NCBI RefSeq assembly: GCF_000331025.1
Contig: NC_020055.1
Location: 346,370 to 410,369 of the forward strand
Direction of reading: 5' to 3'
Origin: Maridesulfovibrio hydrothermalis AM13 = DSM 14728
Lineage (GTDB): Bacteria > Desulfobacterota > Desulfovibrionia > Desulfovibrionales > Desulfovibrionaceae
Length of the DNA stretch: 64,000 nt
Shown: positions 19,313-28,280 of the stretch, piece by piece
How positions within the stretch are numbered: position 1 is the stretch's first letter
How the letters are laid out: each line of letters starts with the position of its first letter
Program-made: the position numbers and the translations under genes
The notes under the pieces: model-generated
Told to the model about the DNA's origin: nothing
Seen by the model: the letters and a program-made list of their open reading frames with translations, nothing else
Database searches by the model: none

Positions 19313-20128
19313 TTGACTGATACTCTTAAATCCACAAAGCGGAAGAAGCAGAAACCCAATTTAACGTCCTTATCCAAAAGGCAGCGTGAAATTCTAGACG
19401 TTGTCAGTGAAGAAGGTTTTGCCCCTATAGAATCTCTGGCTCAGCAGTTCGAAGTTACCCCCCAGACAATCAGGCGAGACATAAACAAGCTTTGCGAACA
19501 CCAGCTTCTACAACGTTTTCACGGGGGTGCTGGAAGATTTTCAAGTGTTGAAAATGTTGATTACAATGATCGCAAGAATATCCTTTATAAAGAAAAGAGG
19601 CTCATTGCTGAAATGGTTGGGAAACACATTCCAGACCGTGCGTCTCTATTTATAAACCTCGGCACAACAACTGAAGAAGTAGCTAAAACACTCACTGGCC
19701 ATAAAGGACTCAGAGTAATTACCAACAACCTTAATGTGGCTCTGATAATGAGTAACAACGACTGTGAAGTAATTGTTGCCGGCGGTATGGTCAGACAGCG
19801 TGATAAAGGTATCACAGGTGAAGCAACCGTCGAATTTATCAAACAGTTTAAAGTAGACTTCGGAATAATCGGAGTGTCAGGAATAGATGCGGACGGCACG
19901 CTGCTGGACTATGACTATCATGAGGTTCGAGTTGCCCGCGAAATCATTAATAATGCCAGAAATGTCTTCCTCGTCACCGACCATACTAAATTTAAAAGCA
20001 ATGCAATGGTGCGCATAGCTGATTTATCTGAAATCGATGCAATCTTCACAGACAAAAAACCTCCTTTAGTTTTCAGAGAGTTGATGCAGAGTAAAGAAGT
20101 TGATCTGTTTGTTACCGAACCAGAATAA
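19313..20128 (+). CDS. glpR: DeoR-family repressor, GlpR-like
   Basis: A 271-residue DeoR-family regulator. The N-terminal helix-turn-helix covers about residues 20-75 and includes IESLAQQFEVTPQTIRRDI; the rest is a sugar-phosphate-binding DeoRC domain with FINLGTTTEEVAK and DFGIIGVSGIDADGTLLDYD. Its divergent position beside glpD and the repeated half-sites nearby argue that it represses the glycerol regulon, with glycerol 3-phosphate as the likely inducer. I chose the TTG at 19313, 9 nt after AAGGAG; a GTG at 19307 is only 3 nt from that site. The effector and target assignments are inference from context. Confidence 0.88.
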   Translation: MTDTLKSTKRKKQKPNLTSLSKRQREILDVVSEEGFAPIESLAQQFEVTPQTIRRDINKLCEHQLLQRFHGGAGRFSSVENVDYNDRKNILYKEKRLIAEMVGKHIPDRASLFINLGTTTEEVAKTLTGHKGLRVITNNLNVALIMSNNDCEVIVAGGMVRQRDKGITGEATVEFIKQFKVDFGIIGVSGIDADGTLLDYDYHEVRVAREIINNARNVFLVTDHTKFKSNAMVRIADLSEIDAIFTDKKPPLVFRELMQSKEVDLFVTEPE

Positions 20129-20867
20129 AAAGTATATATTCTGGGTGGTAATGGGCAGTATTCGGTAGCCTTCTAACTTCTGTATCATTTAGTTATCCAG
20201 CCAAAAACCAGCAATGAAGCGTGCCGGGTTTATTTTATTTTGATGCAGCCGTTAAAGCCTTGCAGGCAGGACTGCATTCAAAAATAACTTGACCCAATTT
20301 AATTTCGGTGCTTAATGCTTCTCGCGTCCGTCCATATCCGGTTGTTTTGAGTCCATAGTGGCTCAAGTTTTTATTACAAGGGCAGTGTACTTGTTTCGTA
20401 CTCCGTCCTTCTGTGACGATTTTCCTGAGACCTAATTAGAAGATTGGGACCAGTTATGCAGGCAATTCGCCTTGCTGTTTCAGGAGAAAGTACGATCTGC
20501 CCCTTGATGAGTTTTACCCCTCCTTAAGTAGATCGAGATAACCGGACGGTCCCTCCAAAAATACCGGACAGTAATTACGGTACTAAAGTCCTCCCCGAAT
20601 TTCACGGGGTGGTCTTTTGCTTGTTATCACCCCGCAATTTTCCGCCGAACCGGAGCCGATCATAATGAGATGATCGTTGCTTTGCTGTTGCCTTATTTTA
20701 TAACGCTAACAGCATACGGCCTGTTGACCATCTATATATCCGGATTAGCTGAAAAAACGGGAATTAAACACGTTACCCTGCTGAGCACAGGGTACGGTGC
20801 AATGTTTTTTGCCCTAATTTATACGACTTTTATAATCATCACCTTTTATACTGTAGAGAAATATATT
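20129..20867 (+). promoter_or_regulatory. long leader region upstream of DEAD-box helicase
   Basis: A 739-nt stretch without a convincing gene. A terminator-like hairpin, CCTCCCCG/CGGGGTGG with one mismatch, lies at about 20609-20632 and is followed by TCTTTT. Cold-shock helicase genes often have long structured leaders, so this may be an attenuated 5' untranslated region. The last 198 nt are open in frame with the helicase and would encode two hydrophobic segments, but no good ribosome site precedes that extension. Confidence 0.45.
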
Positions 20868-22427
20868 ATGGAAAAATTTAGAAATTTAGGTCTTTCAGAC
20901 GCGATTATTGATGCACTTGCTAAAAAAGGCTTTACCGCTCCTACCCCTATTCAGGAACAGACCATCCCGATGCTGCTTTCCGGCGAGAAGGACATTGTCG
21001 GTCAGGCTATGACCGGTACCGGTAAAACCGCTGCTTTCGGCCTGCCTATCCTTGAAAATGTAAAGGACGGCGCAGGTCATGTTCAGGCTATCATCCTGAC
21101 TCCTACTCGTGAACTTGCCATTCAGGTTGCTGACGAAATCAGTTCTTTCCGCGGCACACGCCGCACGCGCATCACCACCGTCTACGGCGGACAGGCAATG
21201 CTGCCGCAGCTTAAGGCTCTCAAACGCGGCACTGACATCGTTGTTGGAACTCCGGGCCGTGTGCTGGACCATATCCGCCGCAAGACTCTCAAACTTGGTG
21301 ACATCTCTTTCTTCGTCCTCGATGAAGCTGATGAAATGTGTAACATGGGTTTTCTTGACGATGTTTCCGATATCATGGAAAACGCCGGCGATAATCACCG
21401 CACTCTGCTCTTCTCCGCTACCATGCCTCCTGAAGTCATGCGCATTGCCCGCAAATTCATGGGTGACTACGATGTTGTTTCCGTTAAACGCGAAAAAAAC
21501 GAAGTTCCTCTCACCGAACAGATTTTTCATGAAGTAAACGAGCGTGACCGCTTTGAAGCTCTCTGCCGTGTTGTTGATGCACAGAGAGAATTCTACGGCC
21601 TTATCTTCTGCCGTACCCGCGCTGATGCTGACCGTGTTGCCGGACTGCTTACTGAGCGCAAGTACCCTGCTGAACCGATTCACGGTGATCTTTCACAGTC
21701 CCGCCGTGAAGAAATTCTGAAAAAATTCAGAAACCGCAAATGTAAAATCCTCGTGGCGACTGACGTTGCAGCACGCGGAATCGATGTACCGGACCTCAGT
21801 CACGTTATCAACTTTGCACTTCCTCAAGACCCGCAGAGCTACGTTCACCGCGTAGGCCGTACCGGTCGTGCAGGTAAAAGCGGTATCGCTGTTACCATAA
21901 TCAACCCCCGCGAATTCGGTAAGCTCAGATATATCTCTAAAGTGACCGGCGTCAGGGTAGAGAAAAAGCCCCTGCCGACCATTGATGAAGTTATCGAAAT
22001 GAAAAAAGGTCACATGGGTGCTGAACTTGACGAAATCGTCACCGGCGGCAAGCACATGTCCTACCTTTCACTTGCTAACGAACTGCTTGAAGACAACGAC
22101 CCTATCGAAGTTGTAGCAGCACTGCTCAAGCATTCTCAGGGCAGCCTGCTTGATAAAAGCAGCTACCGTGTGATCGAAGAAGGCCGTGATAACTCCCGCT
22201 CCAGAGTACGCTTCACCGCATACGTCGGACGCGCACACGGCATGACCCCCCGCAAGCTGGTCGACATGATCTGCCGCAAGTCACGCATCAACCCTGTTCG
22301 CATTCAGCATGTTAAAATTCAGGGCCGCCAGTCTACTTTCACCGTACCCGCCGGAGACTCCGACAACGTTATGCGCGCTGTAAACCGCTCTAACAAGAAC
22401 GAAAGACCGCTTCTCAGACGCGGCTAG
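20868..22427 (+). CDS. deaD: DEAD-box RNA helicase with DbpA-type RNA-binding domain
   Basis: A 519-residue ATP-dependent RNA helicase of the CsdA/DeaD group. Motifs in order are the Q motif near APTPIQEQTIP, GQAMTGTGKTAAFGLP, PTRELAIQVA, VLDEADEMCN, FSATMP, IHGDLSQSRREEIL and HRVGRTGRAGKSG. Residues about 440-510 form a DbpA-like RNA-recognition domain (FTAYVGRAHGMTPRKLVDMI). Such enzymes unwind rRNA and mRNA during ribosome assembly and cold adaptation. I chose the ATG at 20868 because the conserved helicase fold begins there; the ribosome site is weak. The frame stays open to 20670, but the extra hydrophobic residues do not match the family. Confidence 0.93.
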   Translation: MEKFRNLGLSDAIIDALAKKGFTAPTPIQEQTIPMLLSGEKDIVGQAMTGTGKTAAFGLPILENVKDGAGHVQAIILTPTRELAIQVADEISSFRGTRRTRITTVYGGQAMLPQLKALKRGTDIVVGTPGRVLDHIRRKTLKLGDISFFVLDEADEMCNMGFLDDVSDIMENAGDNHRTLLFSATMPPEVMRIARKFMGDYDVVSVKREKNEVPLTEQIFHEVNERDRFEALCRVVDAQREFYGLIFCRTRADADRVAGLLTERKYPAEPIHGDLSQSRREEILKKFRNRKCKILVATDVAARGIDVPDLSHVINFALPQDPQSYVHRVGRTGRAGKSGIAVTIINPREFGKLRYISKVTGVRVEKKPLPTIDEVIEMKKGHMGAELDEIVTGGKHMSYLSLANELLEDNDPIEVVAALLKHSQGSLLDKSSYRVIEEGRDNSRSRVRFTAYVGRAHGMTPRKLVDMICRKSRINPVRIQHVKIQGRQSTFTVPAGDSDNVMRAVNRSNKNERPLLRRG

Positions 22428-22445
22428 TTCCAACTATATCACTAC

Positions 22446-22488
22446 AAAAAACTCCCCGTCCGACACGATCAGACGGGGAGTTTTTTTT
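22446..22488 (+). terminator. terminator after deaD
   Basis: AAAACTCCCCGTC pairs with GACGGGGAGTTTT around an 11-nt loop, with a run of eight T following. The A-run on the other side means it could also act on the minus strand. Confidence 0.9.
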
Positions 22489-22581
22489 AAGCAGATATCA
22501 TAAAACGGTAAGCAGCTTTGTTTCAGGTCTTTCGGAAACCGGAAGCTGATCCCGCCTCCGAAAGACGGATAGAAACATTAC

Positions 22582-25050
22582 CTACTCCTCAAGACCCATG
22601 CCCGGATGATGGGCCGGATCTCCCATATCGTCCTCATGACACACCGTACATGTTCCGCCGGAACCTATCGGCTTGGCATCGCCCATGTATTGCATGGCAC
22701 GCAGGTTATCACGTTCATCCGAGGCAGGGAAAAGCGCATGCGGGGCACTGTGACAGGCCGCGCACATTACCACGTCCATTTCATCCTTACGATTGCTGAA
22801 CAGCCCTGCACGACTGCTGGTCCACTCATTAAAGACTGAGTCAGTTTCAGGATCTCCGAACTGAGCGTGGCAAGTCAGACAATCAGGCTGCTGCACCCAC
22901 GGCTGACGTGGATTTATTTCAGACATTTCTATGTCGTATGGCATAATCAAAGCCATAAGCTCTCTGGCTGCCGGCTTGACCTTTTCAGCCTTAAGCAGTG
23001 CCAGAGCATGATTTTCCATCACTCCGTGACAATTTATACATTCCATTCCGGCTTCTAAATGCACACCGCGCAGACTTTCCTGCGGATGACACATAGTACA
23101 GGCATCATTTTCACGACCGGAAAGATAAACGGCATGAAAACCATGCACCGCAGCGGACAAGTCCATCTGGAATTCACTATCATGACAGGCCAGACAGTCT
23201 ATCGTGTCGCCGCCTTTGACCCGGTCGTTAAAGTCAGTGTTATTGTCGCGGTCATGTACCTTTATGATATCATCTGCGGTCATAGTGGAAAGACCGCCCT
23301 GACCGGGCATATCCCATCCTCCGCCATGACAGTTATTACACCCCGGGCGTTTTGACACCGGAAGCACGATCGTTGTGACGGCTAAAATATTACCGGATGC
23401 GTCAAGTGCCTTGACTTCAACAGGAGGCAGGGGCTGATACCCGTCAGCAGTGCATGGATCGACATCAATGCCCGGAGATTGAAAAAAGCCATCTTCAAGA
23501 TTGAATTCAAAAATCCGGTCCTGCCCTTTAAGGGTACAGACAACTTTAACATCCTCAGTGATCAGTTCCGGAGGATCACCGCGCATAAGCAATTGAGCGC
23601 GGACAATGCTGCCTTTCTCAGAGATAAGCAGTTTGTTGTCCTTCTCTACAATCAACCGCAGCCCCTCGAAAGGCCATGCCATGAGAACATATTTCTGATC
23701 AGCAACAAAAGGTGCAGGCATAATCTCTGCCTCCGGACTTGCCGGAAGCACAGAAGTCTGCGCCGGACTTAAGTCATCAATATACCGGGCCAAAGCCATG
23801 CGTTCATCAGCTACGCCCATAAACTCGGGCATATACCTGCTCATCTTCCCCATGCCGGACATGAAAGCATCCAGTCCGGCTGTATTGTATTTTGCTGTGC
23901 GGGATACAATATCATTCATCGGGCCGTTGATCGCATGGCAAGGAGCGCACTGCATCTGAAAAAGCCACGCTCCGGCTTCAAGTCTGTTTTCATCTGTTAT
24001 CTGACGCAGATTATCCGGAACCCATCTGGCATTTTGCAGAAGAGATTTTCCTTCAAGCTTTTGAACCTGAGCGGGGGTGATGTTGGTTGAATAAACTTCT
24101 CCCCAGACCACATAAGGCTTTCTGCCTGCTTCGCGCACGAACTCAAATGAACCGTAGAACATCAGCGAAACCAGCAGCATGACTATGGCCGAAACAAAAT
24201 TGACCTTACGGGGAATACATACCGGCATAATAAGCCCACCCAGCATGATTACCGGAGCGCAATAAAGAAAAGCTTTCATAAAAAAAGCTACACGATGAGA
24301 TTTGTACATAACCAGCATGGCCTGCTCAGGAGGCAGAGCCATGAGATACCAATAGCCCAGCGGCAATACCAGCATCAGACCAAGTATAGTCCAGAATCCG
24401 CAAAAACGGACCATAAGACAGCGAATTTCATCCCCTTTGAGCAGCGATGCAGTGACAAAGCCGAATAGACCTGCAAGCATAGCGCAAAGAGCTGTACGGA
24501 ACCACAGTGCAGGCCAGAAAGTAGAGTTGAAAATCGCATCCCAGAAATTTTTAGTTTCCACCCACTGACCGGGGGTAAGCATAAAGGTAATAACACCATT
24601 AATGGTGAACAGGGAAAGCCATGCAAAAATAAAATAGAACCAGCCTATTTTAATATGATCCTCCCTCTTCATCTTATCCCAATAGTAATAGTAGATAAGC
24701 AGGGCAATTATCTCACCGATGAACCAGACCCATTCCGTAGCCCATGCAAATAAAAATTCGCGAACAAGGACAAGTGTTCCCACAGGACTTAAAAGGGCCA
24801 TAGTAAACCAGAGAGCTACACCTGTTCCACCGCCGAAGACCATAGTCAGAAGCATGAAAAATTTGGAATGTTTCTTCACATAATCGAGCAGTTCACTTGA
24901 TCCTGTGCGGTAAGCCATTTTTTCGGCAACCACCAGAAAAAGACCTCCGCCCACCGCAAACTGGGCCACGAAAACATGCACTGTCGCAATTACCGCAATC
25001 CAGAAACCGCCGCCGAAAGATGTCAAATGCCAAATTGGATAATCCATCAT
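22582..25050 (-). CDS. bd-type quinol-oxidising membrane domain fused to octahaem cytochrome c
   Basis: An 822-residue fusion. Residues 1 to about 305 carry eight or nine transmembrane helices resembling the core of cytochrome bd subunit I, with His25 in IATVHVFVAQFAVGGG and the helix pair around GYWYLMALPPEQAMLVM. From residue 368 on, eight CXXCH motifs follow: CAPCH, CNNCH, CLACH, CTMCH, CINCH, CLTCH, CAACH and CTVCH. Quinol oxidation in the membrane could therefore be wired straight to periplasmic haems. I see no oxygen-reducing subunit II. The downstream ATG (25047) fits AAGGAG slightly better than the one at 25050. The gene overlaps the stop codon of its upstream partner by 1 nt. Confidence 0.82.
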   Translation of the reverse strand: MMDYPIWHLTSFGGGFWIAVIATVHVFVAQFAVGGGLFLVVAEKMAYRTGSSELLDYVKKHSKFFMLLTMVFGGGTGVALWFTMALLSPVGTLVLVREFLFAWATEWVWFIGEIIALLIYYYYWDKMKREDHIKIGWFYFIFAWLSLFTINGVITFMLTPGQWVETKNFWDAIFNSTFWPALWFRTALCAMLAGLFGFVTASLLKGDEIRCLMVRFCGFWTILGLMLVLPLGYWYLMALPPEQAMLVMYKSHRVAFFMKAFLYCAPVIMLGGLIMPVCIPRKVNFVSAIVMLLVSLMFYGSFEFVREAGRKPYVVWGEVYSTNITPAQVQKLEGKSLLQNARWVPDNLRQITDENRLEAGAWLFQMQCAPCHAINGPMNDIVSRTAKYNTAGLDAFMSGMGKMSRYMPEFMGVADERMALARYIDDLSPAQTSVLPASPEAEIMPAPFVADQKYVLMAWPFEGLRLIVEKDNKLLISEKGSIVRAQLLMRGDPPELITEDVKVVCTLKGQDRIFEFNLEDGFFQSPGIDVDPCTADGYQPLPPVEVKALDASGNILAVTTIVLPVSKRPGCNNCHGGGWDMPGQGGLSTMTADDIIKVHDRDNNTDFNDRVKGGDTIDCLACHDSEFQMDLSAAVHGFHAVYLSGRENDACTMCHPQESLRGVHLEAGMECINCHGVMENHALALLKAEKVKPAARELMALIMPYDIEMSEINPRQPWVQQPDCLTCHAQFGDPETDSVFNEWTSSRAGLFSNRKDEMDVVMCAACHSAPHALFPASDERDNLRAMQYMGDAKPIGSGGTCTVCHEDDMGDPAHHPGMGLEE

Positions 25051-26090
25051 TAACTCCTTTCAGCCTTCAGCATGAGTCTCAGCATGTAGACAATGCAAAA
25101 AATGCCCACGACAAGGGAAATAACAAACAAGGCCATAGGCTGCCATTGTCCGGAAACCGGGGCTGTATCCAGATTGAAAAACGGTTCGAGATATTTCTGA
25201 CGGACAAGATGCCTCATGATTGCCATAACCGGAACAATGAACATGGTAGATATGGTCGCGAAAACAACGTTCTTAGTAAATCCGGAATGCAGCATGATGA
25301 AAGTGACAATAAGCCCTGTGACAAGCAGAATAGTTGCCGGCATATCCTGCCCCATGAAGATAAGCATGACCTTTTGAGGAAGAGCTGCCAGAAACCAGAA
25401 TCCTATGGGCACATTAACTATAGTGGAGCGGGCAAACCATTTCATCCCCGTATCAACAAAATACTGATCACCTTTTTTCCAGCCGATAAGGGCCACAAAC
25501 AGACCACCCACAGCCAGAGCAGATACAACAAAGTGTAAAAATCTCGGAATAAGCACAGGATCACTGAGATTGAGTATATACCCGTCAGGATCAGAAAAAT
25601 ATTGCACCCAGACTTCGGGCCTGAGCATAAGGGTCATTTTGTTGGAAAGCATAAAACCTATGTAGAAAATCAAACAGAACACGGTCAGCATCACAAACTT
25701 TCGAGTTGTGGGGCTTATTTTATCGTAACGGTAGTTGTGAAAATACAAACCGTAATAACCGGTGATTAAAGCTACAATCACTACCATCCAGAATACAGCC
25801 ATGAGAATGGATGAAACATAGCTGAACTGTCCGTAGACCGCTTGCAGAAAAAGCAAAGGCGGAACTCCGGCATTAATAGCCAGAGCCAATATTGTCGGCA
25901 GTTTTTTCGAAACGCTGCGGGAGATTTCAGTTCCCCCGGAAAATGAGTGACAAACCACTATGGCTGTTCCTCCAAAAACTGCGTTCATCAACAGCAGATG
26001 TATGGAGAAGGTAATAATCGAAAGAGTTACCGGCCAGACAGGATGAACTGAGATGCCGATAACGTCCGGAATAAGCAAAGACGGGTCCAT
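25050..26090 (-). CDS. bd-type-like membrane subunit, partner of the octahaem fusion
   Basis: A 346-residue protein with about nine transmembrane helices and no haem c motif. Several segments mirror the membrane half of the next gene: SIHLLLMNAVFGGTAIVV against TVHVFVAQFAVGGGLFLV, and GFWFLAALPQKVMLIFMG against GYWYLMALPPEQAMLVM. The two subunits therefore appear homologous and likely form a heterodimer. Histidines at about residues 16 and 31 and in RFLHFVVSALAVGG are candidate haem b ligands. GGGGG precedes the ATG at 26090 by about 5 nt. The stop codon overlaps the next start (TAATG). I do not assign a named family. Confidence 0.78.
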   Translation of the reverse strand: MDPSLLIPDVIGISVHPVWPVTLSIITFSIHLLLMNAVFGGTAIVVCHSFSGGTEISRSVSKKLPTILALAINAGVPPLLFLQAVYGQFSYVSSILMAVFWMVVIVALITGYYGLYFHNYRYDKISPTTRKFVMLTVFCLIFYIGFMLSNKMTLMLRPEVWVQYFSDPDGYILNLSDPVLIPRFLHFVVSALAVGGLFVALIGWKKGDQYFVDTGMKWFARSTIVNVPIGFWFLAALPQKVMLIFMGQDMPATILLVTGLIVTFIMLHSGFTKNVVFATISTMFIVPVMAIMRHLVRQKYLEPFFNLDTAPVSGQWQPMALFVISLVVGIFCIVYMLRLMLKAERS

Positions 26091-26312
26091 ATATTCCCCC
26101 TGAATTATATTTCTATTTTTAATTCATATCAGGAGAAGAACCTATCTACAAATAGAAAACCACTATTTCTACATTGGCACCTTTTTCCCCTTTGCCGTGC
26201 TGCATCTGATCATATAAAATGAAAAGTTGCGTACAAATCATTTTATTTACAATTTAACAAAAATAGTTCTTGCCAAACTTAGATGAAGCCAATATACACA
26301 ACTCTTCCGAGT

Positions 26313-26399
26313 GCCGAAGTGGTGGAATTGGTAGACACGCTAGGTTCAGGGTCTAGTGGAGGTTTCTCCGTGGAAGTTCGAGTCTTCTCTTCGGCACCA
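26313..26399 (+). tRNA. tRNA-Leu(CAG), copy 2
   Basis: Base-for-base identical to the copy at 14215-14301, including the encoded CCA; identity extends 2 nt further upstream. The flanking DNA is otherwise different. Both copies are on the plus strand, forming an 89-bp direct repeat around 12 kb. Confidence 0.97.
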
Positions 26400-26411
26400 C
26401 TCGTGAATAAT

Positions 26412-26440
26412 AAAGCCGCAACAAATGTTGCGGCTTTTTT
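26412..26440 (+). terminator. terminator after tRNA-Leu copy 2
   Basis: AAAGCCGCAACA and TGTTGCGGCTTT form a stem around a short AAA-containing loop, followed by TTT. Confidence 0.9.
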
Positions 26441-26584
26441 GTGTCTTATGGTTCAAAAAAACATATCTTCTGCGAGATCAAAGCTTCTTTCTTAAATATT
26501 ACCTTCAGGCAATTCTTTCTAATGGAAATAAAGTCCTCTTTTAAGTATGATGAAAGTCCAACTATAAAAATGGAGTAATAAAAA

Positions 26585-27250
26585 ATGACAAAATCCCGCT
26601 TAAGGCGTGCCTTGCTTATATCTCTGACGGCCGTGTCCTGTATGCTTTTTCAGCTTGTTTCAGCACATGCATTCGGATTAAGCGACCTCAGTTCATCGGC
26701 TGAAACCGCAAAAAGTGCAGCAGAGGGAACCAGCCTGCTAAGCAAAGCAAAAAAAGTATACTCAGGATTTTATGATTCAACAGAAAACCTCATAGACGCT
26801 CAAACTGCCACCATGAGTCTTATCAACCCCACCCGCCATGCAAACGCGGTTGCAGAGCTGGGTTCCATCAACTCTGAATCAGGAGTCAGCAAACTTTTCA
26901 AAATGGTTGCATTTTCAGAAAGCATGGATTCCACAACGCAAGGTATGGACCTGACTGGCAGGCTTACTGCTATTCTCACCGATCCGGCCAGCCTTGAAAA
27001 AGCAAAAGGTATTTATAACAATGCTTCCGGAGCATACACATCCGGCAGTAAGTCCATTATCGAAGCCAAAACGCTATATCAGGAAATAAAAAATTTCATC
27101 GCCTCCCCCTCCTCCAAAGGTCTAAGCGAATCGCTGCTTTCCGGCCTTGGCAGTTACTCTGATAAAATACTGCCTTTCATCATTGAACACGGACCTGCAA
27201 GAGTTAAAACAGCAGCCGGTATTGCTGACGCCTTTAAAGGTTTTTTATAA
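26585..27250 (+). CDS. secreted protein of unknown function
   Basis: A 221-residue protein with a clear Sec signal peptide: basic MTKSRLRRALL, a hydrophobic core, and a probable cleavage after VSAHA near residue 29. The mature part is rich in Ser, Ala and Lys, looks helical, and has no cysteine, haem or metal motif after cleavage. I do not recognise a family. GGAG lies 9 nt before the ATG. It is a single gene between a tRNA and a terminator shared with metF. Confidence 0.75.
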   Translation: MTKSRLRRALLISLTAVSCMLFQLVSAHAFGLSDLSSSAETAKSAAEGTSLLSKAKKVYSGFYDSTENLIDAQTATMSLINPTRHANAVAELGSINSESGVSKLFKMVAFSESMDSTTQGMDLTGRLTAILTDPASLEKAKGIYNNASGAYTSGSKSIIEAKTLYQEIKNFIASPSSKGLSESLLSGLGSYSDKILPFIIEHGPARVKTAAGIADAFKGFL

Positions 27251-27312
27251 AAAAAGACCCCCGGCGGCTTGAATCCTTTATTTAAAAAAGAGTTCAAGCC
27301 ACCGGAGGCCAT
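27250..27312. terminator. bidirectional terminator between the secreted protein and metF
   Basis: CCGGCGGCTTGAA and TTCAAGCCACCGG form a 13-bp stem with one mismatch around an 18-nt loop, placed between two convergent genes. T-runs are short, so efficiency is uncertain. Confidence 0.65.
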
Positions 27313-27333
27313 TTATGACGCTTCCAGCTTAAA

Positions 27334-28212
27334 TCAACTAAAATAACCGTCCTGCTTCAACGCACTGATCAACCTTTCACACATTGCTGCCCGGTTGAGT
27401 GTGTAGATATGCACGCCGGGTGCACCGTTATCAAGAAGTCCGGCAATCTGCTTACGGGCGAATTCGAATCCAAAATCCATAACCGCCTCATCACCGCCCG
27501 AGTTGAAAGCATCCTCCACCCCGCAATAAAGGTCGCCCGGAATTGCCGCCCCGCAAAGGGACATAATTCTGCGCAGTGATGCAAGTGACTGGATAGGCAG
27601 AACTCCGGGGATAACAGGACGCGTAGCATTCATTCCATTTAGCCGGTCCACATAATCGAAATACTGCCTGTTATCAAAAAAAAGCTGAGTCATGGTAAAA
27701 TCAGCCCCTTTGGAGAGCTTGTCACTATGAAATTTGAGATCATGAGCAATTGAAGGACAATCGGGATGACCGCCGGGATACCCTGCCACCCCGATGCCGA
27801 CAGATGAAAATTTATTATTTACATATTCAACAAGATCTTTTGCGTGATAAAAACGGCTCTGAGATTCCTGCTCGTCCGATTTTCCGTCTCCGCCAAGAGC
27901 CAGAATATCGGTTACCTCTACTTTGCCAAGTTGCTCTACAAATTCATCAATAGATTTTTCACTGGCCCCTACGCAGGTCAGATGAGCAAGAATATCAATG
28001 CCCATCTCTTTCTTGAGCACAGTACAGATCTCCAGAGAATTATCATGACTTGTTCCTCCTGCTCCGTAAGTGACAGAGGCAAAAAGAGGATTTAAGTTTG
28101 CCAGCCTTTCTGCCTTTTCCATAAATGCAGGCCATGTGGTTTTCTCTTTTGGCGGGAAAAATTCGAATGAAAAAAACTGACCAGATTCCTTAATACCCTT
28201 TGCCACTTGCAT
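27334..28212 (-). CDS. metF: 5,10-methylenetetrahydrofolate reductase
   Basis: A 292-residue FAD enzyme reducing methylenetetrahydrofolate to 5-methyltetrahydrofolate, the methyl donor for methionine synthase. Visible features include FFSFEFFPPKEKTTWPAF near the N terminus, FASVTYGAGGTSHDNSLEI for folate and flavin binding, and DFTMTQLFFDNRQYFDYV. The length matches E. coli MetF. I chose the ATG at 28212, which has GGAG 6 nt upstream inside ATGGAGAATATAATG. It follows metE by 68 nt on the same strand, so both probably respond to the cobalamin riboswitch. Confidence 0.95.
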   Translation of the reverse strand: MQVAKGIKESGQFFSFEFFPPKEKTTWPAFMEKAERLANLNPLFASVTYGAGGTSHDNSLEICTVLKKEMGIDILAHLTCVGASEKSIDEFVEQLGKVEVTDILALGGDGKSDEQESQSRFYHAKDLVEYVNNKFSSVGIGVAGYPGGHPDCPSIAHDLKFHSDKLSKGADFTMTQLFFDNRQYFDYVDRLNGMNATRPVIPGVLPIQSLASLRRIMSLCGAAIPGDLYCGVEDAFNSGGDEAVMDFGFEFARKQIAGLLDNGAPGVHIYTLNRAAMCERLISALKQDGYFS

Positions 28213-28280
28213 TATATTCTCCATTATCATTCTTTTTGCGGACCGGAATAATCCGGCCCGCAAAAAGTATATTTTGTTGC

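Noticed and set aside
20895-21683. A 262-codon minus-strand frame inside deaD
   Set aside because: The helicase motifs on the plus strand leave no doubt which strand codes.
24897-25538. A 213-codon plus-strand frame over the bd-type genes
   Set aside because: Antisense to two overlapping membrane-protein genes; rich in His, Asn and Lys as expected of a shadow.
26174-26195. TTGGCACC...TTTGC as a sigma-54 promoter
   Set aside because: The GG and GC elements are about 18 nt apart instead of 12, and the site points to a tRNA gene.
26283-26495. A 70-codon plus-strand frame spanning the second tRNA-Leu
   Set aside because: It reads through the tRNA and its terminator, so it is a chance frame.
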